Below, one piece after another: positions 22,661-35,932 of a stretch of DNA of 64,000 nucleotides. This DNA is from Tenebrio molitor. Lineage: Eukaryota; Arthropoda; Insecta; Coleoptera; Tenebrionidae. A program made the position numbers and the translations under genes. The notes below the pieces were generated by a model that ran no database searches, was not told where the DNA came from, and saw nothing but the letters and a program-made list of their open reading frames with translations. Where the stretch lies: positions 11,036,001 to 11,100,000 of the forward strand of contig NC_091053.1 in assembly GCF_963966145.1 (NCBI RefSeq). The letters run 5' to 3'. The number at the start of each line of letters is the position of its first letter. Within the stretch, counting starts at the first letter, position 1.

Positions 22661-23150
22661 GAATATTGATTTTAAAAAACAACGTCAAATGTTAGTACGG
22701 AGGCAAAGTAAACAAAAGATGTATTATGACAAGTCTGTTAAGTTTTTAAAACCTTTAAAGGCAAGTGATAAAGTGTACATCAGGAAAGACGATATTTGGG
22801 TAATCGGACATGTAGTTAGAAAATTTAATGATAGATCCTATTTAGTTAAGGAGGATGGTAGTGATGTAATCTTAAGAAGGAATAGATATTTTCTTAAAGC
22901 TTATTTTATAAACAATTCTGGATATATTTCTGATTCTGAAAGTGAGTCAAATCTTCACAATGAGGAAGATGAAGCACATGAGGAATCACATGTAATAGAA
23001 TTAAGCAGTGATAATTTTAGTGCGAGTGATAAGGAAGACAACGAAGTAAGCGAGACTGAGCAAGATAAAATTGCTTCCTCATCACACACACGAAGAACAA
23101 TTTATATCTCTAAGTTTGGACGAAAGGTTAGACGTCCAGAAAAATTGTAA
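22661..23150 (+). pseudogene. Gypsy integrase, unit 3, part after solo LTR
   Basis: The C-terminal tail of the interrupted integrase resumes with IDFKKQRQMLVRRQSKQK and runs through the acidic segment to RRPEKL. It carries one visible change, LKAYF for LKPYF. No start codon of its own is expected. Confidence 0.9.
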
Positions 23151-23247
23151 TTTTTTTAAAAGGGGAAGATGTCATAGTATTGTAGTATTGTAGATAATGT
23201 AAATAGTGGGGAGTCAATAAAAAGACAGTAATGACTGGGCACTGGTA

Positions 23248-25999
23248 GTGATTGCACACGCTCCCGATCCCCTATCCCAAGACATAACACAATGGGAATT
23301 TACATCAACACAAACTTACAAAACACACGCCCGTGAAAAACGCAATTTTGCAAGCGAGGGTCAGACAATGATTGCTTTTACTGAATCTCGCCAAGAATTT
23401 CTTAAAAAAAACAAGATTAAAATCCGAAGTGTTTACCGAAATGCATGCTGACAGAATATCTTTGAATGGAAAAAGTGACCCAATAGTTTGTCAATATGCA
23501 GAAGACTACCTGCGCAAACATAAAAGACCACAAATTAAAAATGCGGTTTCAAACAAAGTAAGGGAATTGGGAAGACTTCTCATTCCACTTCAAGATATTT
23601 ACAAAATTAATTCCATGCTTGAAATGCTAAAACCTGAACACTTTGATAAAGTAGTTTCCGCCAGCCGCATAATTTCTGGTTACAATGAAGCAACACGATC
23701 TTTTAAAGCACCGTCTCTCGCTCTTCACATGAAAACAATATTATTAGCTGTATGTTCGGCTGCCAAAACTCTTTTGCTAAAAAAAAAATCCTATTTTAGC
23801 AATCACTAATTATGACATGGCACTCAAAAATATTAAGGGATTTCGGGAGTTGGTCGACGCTAACTGGAAATTTGAAATGGGTAGTCTAGCACTAAAGGAC
23901 CTAAATGAAAAGCAATCAACAAATCCACAGAAATTATCAGTAACCCAGGACATCATTTTATTTAGAAATTATACACAAGAAACTACAGATTCATGTGTGA
24001 AAAATTTAGAAACCAACCCAGAAAATTTAGTCGTTCAAAAAACTTACGGAAGCTGCTTTGGCTTTGACAATTATTTTAAATAGGAAGCGAATCGGAGATG
24101 TACAATACACGAAATTAGAATCTTACAATCGAATTTCAACGAGTACAAATCAGGAAGAGTGCCTTAATTCCTTAAATGAAACTGAAAAGGAATTGTCGAA
24201 ACATTTTAAACGCATTACAACAGTGGGAAAAGGAAGTAGGTCAGTTCCGATTCTTTTTTCAAAACAAGTACAAAAATACATAAAAACACTGCTCTCAATC
24301 AGAAGAAAAACTACGTTCGTACCGCATGAGAATCCATTTTTATTCGCGTTAACAGGCAGCTCATCTAAATGGGTGGATGGGTCAGCTGTATTAAGAAAAT
24401 ATGCAGTCAAGTGTGGGGCCCAAAATCCTGCTACTTTAACCTCTGCCCGTCTCAGAAAACAAATTGCAACCGTTTTACAAATTTTGCACCTAAATGCACT
24501 GAAATGGAACAAGTGGCCACCTTTATGGGTCATACCAAGAAGACACACGAACAATTCTATAGGTAAGTAGGCAATTTTATGGGCAGATACCGAGTGAATT
24601 GTTAACAGCGGATCACTTTCAATATCTCTAGTACATTTAAAGTTGAAGAATTATCCTTTTCATAAAAAAATTATAAATATTTAAAGCTATCTTTCTATTT
24701 TTTTTTATTTTTGAAAAGGATGCCGCAGGAAGTTTTTCAAACTGCTAAAATAGCCAAGTTACTTCTAATGATGGAAAGGGGTGTCACAGTATACCTTCTA
24801 ACCAGTAGTCGCACTCCGCAAAATCTTTGTATTCAGTTGTAAGTCCGCGCTAGTTACTGCGCATAAGAGATCCAATACCCCCGATTTAAATTCCTGTCCG
24901 TAACGTTTAATTTCATGTAAAACGCCAGTTAAATTCATTGCGCAGTAACTTGCGCGAAAGCACAACGGTTTCAGAAAACATCAAAGTGCCGACGTCGAGT
25001 GAGACTACTGCTTAGAGGGTATACTGTGGGGGTGTCGGCAGTGAAAATCAGGGCAAAACGCTTGATGAAATCAACGTCGAATTGGAATCGTGGGATAAAC
25101 AATCTTTTGAACAAGCTGGAAATGGGAACTCCCATAATATTTATTATTGCAATTTTTTCTACAGTTAAAAGAATGAAAGCTATGTTAGCAATGCGTTTAT
25201 TATTTACATTTGTTATTTATTTTTTACAAGCATACGTATGCTTTAATAAATAAATTTTTGAACATGTCTTGTTTTTCTTTATCAGAGATAGATGATTCAA
25301 ACGAAGAAAGCGAACCAGATGAATCAAGCAAACAAGATGCTCGAACTAAACTAGGTACACCAAATGAACTAATTCCACGAAATGTTTCAAATCATCCAGA
25401 TGATTCAAATATACTTCCCACTACCAGTAACACTACACAAGACAACGAGCCGGAAGCTCAGGATATTAGTAATTCCGACTCAGAAGGAGGTAAATATAAT
25501 TTTGTTTTATTTTTTGTGTACCTGCAAGCCTGTGTTAGCTTAAAAACTTCACATACGGGGTTTCAGTTCACACGATTTCTTTGGTTAACACACAAAAGAC
25601 AGAATGTTTTTGCATTTTTTTTTTTAATTCTTTGTTAATGCACTTTCTGGTAAATAATGTAATAAAGAATGTTTTGTTTCATTGTGTAATGAAATAAATG
25701 GTAATAACTTTATTTATTTAAAAATCTACTCTTTATTAATTGCAGAAACACCGGCCAAAAAGAAATATAAAGCAAACCATAAAAAGGAGTCCAAACCCAA
25801 AAAGGCTAAGTGTCGTGGAACATGGAACCACCAACAAAAGACCATGATGTTGCAATATTTTAAAACCCATGTAAAGAACAAAATCTCACCCAAAAAAGAC
25901 GAATGTCTTAAACTGCGGGAGGATCATTTAGATTTGTTTAAGGATAAGAACTGGGTGCAGATAAAAGTGTTCATTTATAACACTTATAAAAATAATTAA
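23248..25999 (+). pseudogene. Tyrosine-recombinase-like pseudogene, unit 3
   Basis: Like unit 1 this copy has the longer A-run near 23,405 and CCGAAATG. It adds its own extra A near 23,780, which breaks exon 1 again after TLLLKKK. It shares TCCGAT-type variants (DSCVKN, TTQDNE) with unit 4. The remaining exons, MITE and SANT-like tail match the other units. Confidence 0.6.
24785..25028. mobile_element. MITE in recombinase exon 2, unit 3
   Basis: This has the same insertion point, ends and duplication as in unit 1, 244 bp. Confidence 0.8.
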
Positions 26000-26417
26000 A
26001 TATTAGTTGCCATTTGACAATTTTTAATTATACGTATTTTCTTATATTCAATAAAAGTTCAGTAAAAACAGTTGTTTTGTTATAGTAGATACTGTTGAGG
26101 TGTTGCCAAGTGCAGCCTGATCTGTCGGAACTCGATGTGTTGATAAAATGTTATATACAGCCTAAGCGTTGCAGCGCCCTCGGTAGTACGATCGCTAGAA
26201 CTACGCGTATATAAAAATTGAAAAAAATGGGAAAATCGAGATCCGGTAAAAAAGTTGCTGACGTTCTTCCCCCACCCATACTAATGTTTTGGTGAAGATA
26301 TACACGTAAAACAAGGCGAGATCCAATTTGGATCTCGTCTTGTCAAAATGGATCTCTACTTATACGAAAAATATCACTAAATGATCTCGACTTGTCCACA
26401 AACTATATCTATATATA

Positions 26418-26565
26418 CAGGGTGATTTAAGAGGAATAATGAGCCCGATGGAATAGAAAATTCAACCCACAATACATTGGAACAAAAAGCCGGACATCGA
26501 AGCGGTAAATGTCCGGGTTGCATTTTCTATTCCATCGGGCTCATTATTCCTCGTAAATCACCCTG
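26418..26565. mobile_element. 148 bp MITE at unit junction (3/4)
   Basis: This is the same element and position, with GAGCCC in the left arm as in the second junction. Confidence 0.85.
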
Positions 26566-26571
26566 TATCTC

Positions 26572-27195
26572 ATGCTTGCCACGAGACCAGACCTGGCGTA
26601 CAGCGTGGGGTTTATTTCGAGAACACTCGAAAATCCAACTCGAGAGGACGTCATAAGAGTCAAAAGAGTCTTCAGGTACATAGCAGGGACCTTGGACCTG
26701 GGAATAGTTTATCGAAGCAACGTGGATGAAGGTTTTTTGGACGTCTACAGCGATGCAGATTTTGGAGGATGCACATCAACAGGTCGCTCAACCTCTGGAG
26801 TCATTGTAAGGTATGCTGGAGGAGCAATTTCCTGGATGAGTCAACGACAACCAGTTGTGGCAACTTCAACAACTGAAGCAGAAATCATCGCAGCAAACGA
26901 AGGAGCCAAAGAGGCAATTTGGCTAAGCAGACTTTTTAGAGGGATCATTCAACTCAAAGATGTTCCCATTATCCAAGTTGACAACTCTGCAGCAGTGAGA
27001 CTGGCTCAGAATCCCGAGTTTCACCGCAGAACTAAGCACATTTCCATCAAACATTTTTTTATCAGAGAAAAAGTGACAGAAGGAAAACTTGGCGTTCAAC
27101 AAATCTCTACGGAACATCAAGTAGCAGATATTATGACAAAGCCGCTACCAAAGACACGCCTGAAGATTTTATGTGTGAAAATGGGACTTATGTGA
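26572..27195 (+). pseudogene. Copia RT end and RNase H, unit 4
   Basis: The 207-codon fragment encodes the same residues as unit 2. It begins at the junction with the spacer MITE and ends at the Pol stop. No 5' part of Copia precedes it. Confidence 0.92.
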
Positions 27196-27796
27196 AAAAG
27201 AAAGGACTATAGACAGTGAATTTCATGTTTTGTTTTTCAACTATCATTAACTAGGGAAAGTGTTAAAATAATATAGTTTAATGAAGTTGGTCATGAAATA
27301 CTAGTATGTGCTTTAGAAAATATAAAGATAGCTGAGAGCTGCGTCTCTACAATAAATAAGTTTGTTTTTGAGCTTGTCAGAAAAATCACAATAAATGTAA
27401 TCTGTTTCCTTAAAAAAGATATTAAAGTGATTCATAAAGAACACGAAATATTGTTTTCATTAAGAGAAAAGCCTCAATAAAATTTGCACAAAGTGATAAA
27501 TTGCGAAGGCCTCGAGGTTGTTAAATTGCATCAAACACCCGAGAAACCTGCAGAAACTAAGGTTATGTCAATATTTCGCTGTCAGAAATCTGGCCACACT
27601 GTTTTACGTTACCCGCCTTTTTTAGTTAGGTTAGGGAGGGAGGTTAGAATGAGTTCAAGGTTCCTAATATCTACAATAACAATTAGTTAATACTGCAATG
27701 TTCTGTGGTGCAATGGCCAGTTTAGATACCTGCAACGAAGTCTCGCCGACACAATTAAATTGGTTTAGGTGAAAATATTCCCGAAATTATTTTAAG

Positions 27797-28795
27797 GAAC
27801 CACTCAAACCACACGAGGTGCCAGGGTATCCTTGGCAAAAGATCGGATGTGACTTGTTTGAATATAACGGAAATAAATTCCTAATCACTATTGATTATTT
27901 TTCTAAATACGTAGAGGTGTTTAAAGTGAATAATATAACGGCAGAGACAGTGATTCGTGTTTTAAAAAATATTTTTGGGAGATTGGGAATTCCACAAACT
28001 TTAGTATCTGATAATGGTACGCAATATGCAGGATTTTTGTTCGAAGAGTTTGCTAAAAAGTGGAATTTTCAACATGTCACATCTAGTCCTCAATATCCGA
28101 AATCAAACGGAATGGTCGAAAGGGCCATTCAAACTGTTAAGAATATTATTAAAAAATGTATAGAGTCAAAAACAGAATTAGAGCTAGCTTTGTTAGATTA
28201 CAGAAACACCCCTGTAGATTACTGTATTTTGTCGTCGTGCGAACTATTTTTTAATAGAAAGTTAAGAACGCTGATACCTATCCAAAGTAAGTTATTACTT
28301 CCAAAGAATATTGATTTTAAAAAACAACGTCAAATGTTAGTACGGAGGCAAAGTAAACAAAAGATGTATTATGACAAGTCTGTTAAGTTTTTAAAACCTT
28401 TAAAGGCAAGTGATAAAGTGTACATCAGGAAAGACGATATTTGGGTAATCGGACATGTAGTTAGAAAATTTAATGATAGATCCTATTTAGTTAAGGAGGA
28501 TGGTAGTGATGTAATCTTAAGAAGGAATAGATATTTTCTTAAACCTTATTTTATAAACAATTCTGGATATATTTCTGATTCTGAAAGTGAGTCAAATCTT
28601 CACAATGAGGAAGATGAAGCACATGAGGAATCACATGTAATAGAATTAAGCAGTGATAATTTTAGTGCGAGTGATAAGGAAGACAACGAAGTAAGCGAGA
28701 CTGAGCAAGATAAAATTGCTTCCTCATCACACACACGAAGAACAATTTATATCTCTAAGTTTGGACGAAAGGTTAGACGTCCAGAAAAATTGTAA
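27797..28795 (+). pseudogene. Gypsy integrase C-terminal part, unit 4
   Basis: The encoded fragment is the same as unit 2 by eye. The integrase catalytic residues and the acidic tail are kept, and the fragment is followed by the polypurine tract and LTR start. Confidence 0.9.
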
Positions 28796-28892
28796 TTTTT
28801 TTAAAAGGGGAAGATGTCATAGTATTGTAGTATTGTAGATAATGTAAATAGTGGGGAGTCAATAAAAAGACAGTAATGACTGGGCACTGGTA

Positions 28893-31638
28893 GTGATTGC
28901 ACACGCTCCCGATCCCCTATCCCAAGACATAACACAATGGGAATTTACATCAACACAAACTTACAAAACACACGCCCGTGAAAAACGCAATTTTGCAAGC
29001 GAGGGTCAGACAATGATTGCTTTTACTGAATCTCGCCAAGAATTTCTTAAAAAAACAAGATTAAAATCCGAAGTGTTTACCAAAATGCATGCTGACAGAA
29101 TATCTTTGAATGGAAAAAGTGACCCAATAGTTTGTCAATATGCAGAAGACTACCTGCGCAAACATAAAAGACCACATATTAAAAATGCGGTTTCAAACAA
29201 AGTAAGGGAATTGGGAAGACTTCTCATTCCACTTCAAGATATTTACAAAATTAATTCCATGCTTGAAATGCTAAAACCTGAACACTTTGATAAAGTAGTT
29301 TCCGCCAGCCGCATAATTTCTGGTTACAATGAAGCAACACGATCTTTTAAAGCACCGTCTCTCGCTCTTCACATGAAAACAATATTATTAGCTGTATGTT
29401 CGGCTGCTAAAACTCTTTTGCTAAAAAAAAATCCTATTTTAGCAATCACTAATCATGACATGGCACTCAAAAATATTAAGGGATTTCGGGAGTTGGTCGA
29501 CGCTAACTGGAAATTTGAAATGGGTAGTCTAGCACTAAAGGACCTAAATGAAAAGCAATCAACAAATCCACAGAAATTATCAGTAACCCAGGACGTCATT
29601 TTATTTAGAAATTATACACAAGAAACTGCAGATTCATGTGTGAAAAATTTAGAAACCAACCCAGAAAATTTAGTCGTTCAAAAAACTTACGGAAGCTGCT
29701 TTGGCTTTGACAATTATTTTAAATAGGAAGCGAATCGGAGATGTACAATACACGAAATTAGAATCTTACAATCGAATTTCAACGAGTACAAATCAGGAAG
29801 AGTGCCTTAATTCCTTAAATGAAACTGAAAAGGAATTGTCGAAACATTTTAAACGCATTACAACAGTGGGAAAAGGAAGTAGGTCAGTTCCGATTCTTTT
29901 TTCAAAACAAGTACAAAAATACATAAAAACACTGCTCTCAATCAGAAGAAAAACTACGTTCGTACCGCATGAGAATCCATTTTTATTCGCGTTAACAGGC
30001 AGCTCATCTAAATGGGTGGATGGGTCAGCTGTATTAAGAAAATATGCAGTCAAGTGTGGGGCCCAAAATCCTGCTACTTTAACCTCTGCCCGTCTCAGAA
30101 AACAAATTGCAACCGTTTTACAAATTTTGCACCTAAATGCACTGAAATGGAACAAGTGGCCACCTTTATGGGTCATACCAAGAAGACACACGAACAATTC
30201 TATAGGTAAGTAGGCAATTTTATGGGCAGATACCGAGTGAATTGTTAACAGCGGATCACTTTCAATATCTCTAGTACATTTAAAGTTGAAGAATTATCCT
30301 TTTCATAAAAAAATTATAAATATTTAAAGCTATCTTTCTATTTTTTTTTATTTTTGAAAAGGATGCCGCAGGAAGTTTTTCAAACTGCCAAAATAGCCAA
30401 GTTACTTCTAATGATGGAAAGGGGTGTCACAGTATACCTTCTAACCAGTAGTCGCACTCCGCAAAATCTTTGTATTCAGTAGTCCGCGCTAGTTACTGCG
30501 CATAAGAGATCCAATACCCCCGATTTAAATTCCTGTCCGTAACGTTTAATTTCATGTAAAACGCCAGTTAAATTCATTGCGCAGTAACTTGCGCGAAAGC
30601 ACAACGGTTTCAGAAAACATCAAAGTGCCGACGTCGAGTGAGACTACTGCTTAGAGGGTATACTGTGGGGGTGTCGGCAGTGAAAATCAGGGCAAAACGC
30701 TTGATGAAATCAACGTCGAATTGGAATCGTGGGATAAACAATCTTTTGAACAAGCTGGAAATGGGAACTCCCATAATATTTATTATTGCAATTTTTTCTA
30801 CAGTTAAAAGAATGAAAGCTATGTTAGCAATGCGTTTATTATTTACATTTGTTATTTATTTTTTACAAGCATACGTATGCTTTAATAAATAAATTTTTGA
30901 ACATGTCTTGTTTTTCTTTATCAGAGATAGATGATTCAAACGAAGAAAGCGAACCAGATGAATCAAGCAAACAAGATGCTCGAACTAAACTAGGTACACC
31001 AAATGAACTAATTCCACGAAATGTTTCAAATCATCCAGATGATTCAAATATACTTCCCACTACCAGTAACACTACACAAGACAACGAGCCGGAAGCTCAG
31101 GATATTAGTAATTCCGACTCAGAAGGAGGTAAATATAATTTTGTTTTATTTTTTGTGTACCTGCAAGCCTGTGTTAGCTTAAAAACTTCACATACGGGGT
31201 TTCAGTTCACACGATTTCTTTGGTTAACACACAAAAGACAGAATGTTTTTGCATTTTTTTTTTTAATTCTTTGTTAATGCACTTTCTGGTAAATAATGTA
31301 ATAAAGAATGTTTTGTTTCATTGTGTAATGAAATAAATGGTAATAACTTTATTTATTTAAAAATCTACTCTTTATTAATTGCAGAAACACCGGCCAAAAA
31401 GAAATATAAAGCAAACCATAAAAAGGAGTCCAAACCCAAAAAGGCTAAGTGTCGTGGAACATGGAACCACCAACAAAAGACCATGATGTTGCAATATTTT
31501 AAAACCAATGTAAAGAACAAAATCTCACCCAAAAAAGACGAATGTCTTAAACTGCGGGAGGATCATTTAGATTTGTTTAAGGATAAGAACTGGGTGCAGA
31601 TAAAAGTGTTCATTTATAACACTTATAAAAATAATTAA
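28893..31638 (+). pseudogene. Tyrosine-recombinase-like pseudogene, unit 4
   Basis: Exon 1 is open for 277 codons as in unit 2, then broken by the two shared frameshifts. A 4 bp deletion lies inside the MITE and one replacement (KTNVKN for KTHVKN) in the last exon. Beyond the AATAAA near 31,691 this copy runs into unique DNA at 31,751, so this is the natural right edge of the amplified segment. Confidence 0.6.
30428..30667. mobile_element. MITE in recombinase exon 2, unit 4
   Basis: This has the same insertion point. It is 240 bp, because four bases are missing at TTCAGTAGTCC compared with TTCAGTTGTAAGTCC elsewhere. Confidence 0.8.
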
Positions 31639-31750
31639 ATATTAGTTGCCATTTGACAATTTTATATTATACGTATTTTCTTATATTCAATAAAAGTTCA
31701 GTAAAAACAGTTGTTTTGTTATAGTAGATACTGTTGAGGTGTTGCCAAGT

Positions 31751-33327
31751 TTATAAGTAAATAAATTAACTGCAAGTGTAAATTGCATGTAGTAACAAAA
31801 TAATAAAAATAATAAAAGTGTAAAATAAGAAACATATAATAGGTAAGGTGTTGTGTCAATAGCTTAAAAACCATAAAAAAACGAACTCCAATTGCTTCAA
31901 AATATGAGACATAACCTCAAATTGTTTTAATTCGAATTTAGTATTTTTCTGTGTGTTGTTGGATAATGTGACTCGTGTCAGCATTAGAATAAGTGAGCAC
32001 ATCAAAAAGATTGTCACCTATGAAAAAAATTCAACAAGACAATGGTACCTAAATTTCCTAGAATGGAACAAAATTTTCATGGTTGCAGAGGATAACCCAA
32101 ATGGACTTAATAAATACAAAGATTGGCCGACCCAGCTAGCAAATAAGTTACCAAGAGCTAACAAGTCGTTTACCAAAAAGAAACATTCTGTTTAAAGGAA
32201 AATGCATACGGGAGGAACACACAGGATGAGATCCTAAATTTGTAATAAAAGCTTTAAAAATGTATCGACACGTTTATTTACCTTTAAATGTACACTTTTC
32301 TATGAAAATAAAAAGATTTTTCAGTATTAAAATGGTGTTTGGAAATAGCGCCCTACGGTTATAACGACCGAATTTCGCCGGTCCCTTCCACGTCGTCATA
32401 AACGATATATACTGTATATGGTTTGGATAATACCAAATCTGAAACCATTGGTGAAAGACCTTGCACAGCCAACAAAATGCTCTGCTATGTTATCCACGGG
32501 TTATCAACTAGATACACAATTGCTGCAGGGTACTTTTTCCATTCAACATTAACAACGGCACAATTTTCACAGATTATGGTTTAATTGTTCTTTAGCTTGT
32601 TACTGACAATCTGCATCAAATGTAGCTTAATTTAAAAATCTTTGCAGCGGAACCTTAAAAAATCATATTGACCTTTTTTTCCACTATTTCTAAGTTTTGA
32701 TTAAGTACTAGGTGCGTTCGGATACTACCTCGGAGATGCAAGCACAAATTTAATAGACTTGAACAGCTGATTGGAGATCAATCTGAAATAAACGAACGAA
32801 AATAAGGTAGGTAATTGTTCACTTTAGCTCCCGGTCGAATTTTCGCGTTTTTTCTGGCCAGACATCCTTAGGGCGTCCTCCTACATCGTTTCCCACCACT
32901 CAAACCTTGTGCAAATGCCCGTTTTTCTCTCTTGTTCCACATACCACATAAACATAACCAGATATAACCCTACTATTGTGACAGGCGCCAAAATCTCAAC
33001 ATCCTCGGTCGAAATACTCCTAGCAAATCGAGCTTCCTCTAATGACTCTGACGTCTAATATCCGAACGATTTAGATTTACGTCAATTTGCTCATTTTACA
33101 ATAACGATTTTGACGTAAATTAGCATAAAAATGATATAAACGAACGCAGCTACTGTCAATACTGTCATTGTGACGAATTTCGTTTTCAAATCAGTTCCTA
33201 ATGTTAATTTAGGGGGCGCCACTGTACGTACGCTCCAGGGCCTACTCGACGGGAACACTTTTTCAAACCAAGTGGGACGGCCATAATAAGCGCCTAGCGT
33301 TTTGATACAGTTGGCCATGATTTTTAT
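31751..33327. other. Unique flank of the array, no supported gene
   Basis: The sequence diverges from the other units at 31,751. An 80-codon frame (31,953-32,195) with SISEH- and NKYKDWPTQLAN-type stretches has no family I know and may be chance or a lost exon; an AATAAA lies near 32,244. The rest (32,250-33,327) is AT-rich with a short motif CGGTTATAACGACCG near 32,357. Nothing else could be assigned. Confidence 0.4.
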
Positions 33328-33910
33328 CATAGACAACACAGTAAACCTATAGAACGCAAACTCCCAGAGTTTTTTGTGCCCCGACGCCATCTACTGGCTT
33401 GTGGTAGGTGCAAAATAAGACACAGCCAGCTGGATATCCTGGCTTTTTTTTATTTATTTTAATTTAAAGTAGTTTATTTATGAAACTAAAAGACTACATT
33501 TATTTTGAAGTTTTTATTTTTAATCTTTTTCAATACATTTCCATTGCATTTTTATAAATTTTGGTTTGGTATTTCTTGCATCCTCACCCAAAATTTTGCT
33601 CTTTATTTTCATCGAATTTTGCATGAAGTTTTATACGTTTTCGGTACATTACAGTCCGAATTTTGGATCGATATTTTGGCTTTTTAAAATGTTGAATATG
33701 CTCAGCTTTTCTTATTTTCTTTTTGAAACTTTCACATCATAAGAATTTATATCTTCAGCTTCATTACTACAGAAAACAGGAGTTACACAATTATAGTGTC
33801 TTCAGTAGAAACGTCGTAGATCAGTAGATGGTGTGTGGTGGGTGCGTTTCCAAAAAAACGAGGAAAATGCATAGGAGTTTGCGTTCTATAGGTTTACTGT
33901 GTTGTCTATG
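33328..33910. mobile_element. Non-autonomous P-like element A' (583 bp)
   Basis: The ends match element A (CATAGACAACACAGTAAACC) and the 8 bp duplication ATTTTTAT lies at 33,320-33,327 and 33,911-33,918. The first ~450 bp follow element A with small differences; the middle is deleted. It sits about 110 bp from the right end of another A-type element. Confidence 0.87.
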
Positions 33911-33918
33911 ATTTTTAT

Positions 33919-34020
33919 AAAACCGCAGCGTCCCCTGGCGGCTTGTGGTGGGTGCATTTCCAAAAAAACAGGGAAAATGCATAGGAGTTTGCGTTCTATA
34001 GGTTTACTGTGTTGTCTATG
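33919..34020. mobile_element. Right-end fragment of a second A-type element (A'')
   Basis: AAAACCGCAGCGTCCCCTGG to the terminus GTTGTCTATG at 34,020 matches the last ~100 bp of element A. A' is inserted at its left edge. No left terminus is found. The 8 bases after it (GGGAATTT) are also the target duplication of element B'. Confidence 0.75.
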
Positions 34021-34414
34021 GGGAATTTCGTAGACAAAATAAGAACATATAGAACGCAAACTCCCTATACATTTTTTTGGGCACAAAGCGTTTATCGCCA
34101 TCTCTTATCCTGGTGAGGGTGCAAAATCACAGCCTACTGGATGAGTTTACCTTTCCTTTGATTTTTTTTTATCATCGCAAATTTTCACAACAAATTAAAA
34201 CGCCAGCAATACTTTCGATATTTTATTTTCAACCGTTTTTGATACAGTTCTGCTTCATTTTTATAAATATTATTCCTAAATGTTACCGTTCTCGTATCCT
34301 ACCACTTAAAATTAAATTTTACCCCTTAATGTAAATGTGGTTAAATGAATTATTTTACCAATAATTTCATCTTCAATTTTATTTTTAAGTGAACGAAAAA
34401 TTAACATTAGGTAC

Positions 34415-35735
34415 TGTTACGATTTAAATTTCGTGGTAAATCGTAAAGGCGAGAACGTTCTAGAACATTCCAGAACGGGCTCTCGGACTCCGACTTCCGG
34501 TACCAGCCGCGTCAATTCGGCGAGAGGAGGGAAAAATATATAAAGATGGAACAGACGCCATGTCAGGGGTTATCGACTAGTTCAGGTCAGAGGTTACGAC
34601 CGATCCGTGTGTGAGTGTTGTGTTCAAAGGGGGAGATTAGGGGGTGTTTTAGTGTGCAACAGGTGCTGGCGAACCCGTGGAGGAAGACCGATTCGGCTGG
34701 GAAATCGTCCTAGAAGAATTCCAACCGAAACGTCGCGGCGGATAAAGGCTTCCTTCACGAGGGTCATCGACCCTACGCTTCAGCGGATTAATTTCACCAC
34801 CCTGTTGGGCCGACGTCATCCCCCAGGACCCCACCGGAGAGCAGGACCTCACACCGGACTGTCCCTGGCCGAGGAACCCGAGTCCAGGAGCAACTCATAT
34901 CTGGCAAGGTCCTTCAGCGTCTTTCTTTTGCGGTCCGCCATCTTGGCTCATTTCTTTTACGTTGATTCACGTTATCGGACCTGGAGTGACCTCGCCAGAA
35001 ACGACGCGCTCACTGGCTCTCGGAAGTTTTTTTTATCTATCACTTTACCTTATCGTTTTCCATTTTTTTGCACCGGGGCTAAACCAGACTAATTCACGCC
35101 TATCCCTAGGGAGTGTCGAGGGGAGGAAGGACCCCGAGGACTTTCCGAGGATACGGGCGGCGTGATAGACCAGCGGCGGAAGAAGGACTCGGAGGACCTT
35201 CCTCCGGCTCGCTCTCCCAAGGACTCTTCTTGGATTTCAAGCCCCAGGCCCGGTGTACCGGCACTGTTTGTAAATTTAACTAGAGTTTAAGCGCCTTCAG
35301 CGTGTTATTTTGAGAACCTTCAGTGCACTCCTAACCTCGCTTTTATATTGTTAACTTTGATTAGTTCAATTTGGTCTCAAGGCCCATAACTTTAATTTGT
35401 TTATTTTGGAATAATACTTGGTTTGTATCCTAGCATCACCTTACATAGTCGGTTGTGTTTCGTCCGCAGCGGCATCTAAGTTGGAGCTAGGAAACAAAAA
35501 TTAAACACCATTATTATTACATCTGTGTTTCTGTCCAATACCTGGTATAACACCGTGTTTGTGTAGCATCATTTCTACTTCAACAGCCTCGGTCTCGAGA
35601 CGTAAGTGTGTTTAGGTGCCGGACCCGGATCCGATCAGTCTCAGAAAGCGCTATTTAAATTTCCCCCGGTGAAGTTGGGAGATTTAAGTTTTCTCTTGTT
35701 GGTGTAGTAGTTAAAGAGAAAATAATAACGTAACA
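34415..35735 (+). mobile_element. Solo LTR (1,321 bp) inside element B'
   Basis: It begins TGTTACGATT and ends AACGTAACA, with a 4 bp duplication GTAC at 34,411-34,414 and 35,736-35,739; element B lacks the insert at the matching place. A TATA-like ATATATAAAGATGG near 34,536 followed by a GC-richer transcribed-looking region supports plus-strand orientation. The 161-codon frame inside (34,607-35,092) has no retroelement motif and is probably chance. Confidence 0.87.
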
Positions 35736-35932
35736 GTACTTATGTTTGAATTACCGTTAAAATTTTGCTTTTAATATTATCGGCCGAAATTAGGTATGTT
35801 ACTGAATATAATTTTGAAAACATTATGAATCTTATTAACATTTTTTACAAACTCTAAAAAACTCACACTTGCCACTTTCTGCTAAATTTTAGTATACATC
35901 CAAAAATCCTTCCAATGTTTTCATTCAAATTT

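Larger units (their letters stand above)
7655..31750 (+). repeat. Tandem array of four composite units
   Basis: Units span 7,655-13,169, 13,170-18,812, 18,813-26,565 and 26,566-31,750. The base unit is 5,643 bp (unit 2). Unit 1 is 128 bp shorter (110 bp and 19 bp deletions, one extra A). Unit 3 is longer by a 2,104 bp solo LTR plus its 4 bp duplication. Unit 4 stops at GTTGCCAAGT and lacks the 454 bp spacer found between the others. Copies differ by only a handful of substitutions. Each unit is a patchwork of Copia, Gypsy and a recombinase pseudogene. Confidence 0.95.

Noticed and set aside
21102..22688. Several minus-strand frames of 70-120 codons
   Set aside because: They lie inside the solo LTR, overlap each other in different frames, and have no protein motifs; GC-richer LTR sequence gives long chance frames.
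7655..31750. Array as an assembly error
   Set aside because: Cannot be excluded, but unit-specific deletions, a solo LTR in one unit and distinct substitutions argue for real copies; kept as a check to make.
34607..35165. Arg/Pro-rich 161-codon plus-strand frame and a shorter overlapping one
   Set aside because: They fall within the 1.3 kb solo LTR with exact GTAC duplication; no retroelement or host motif.
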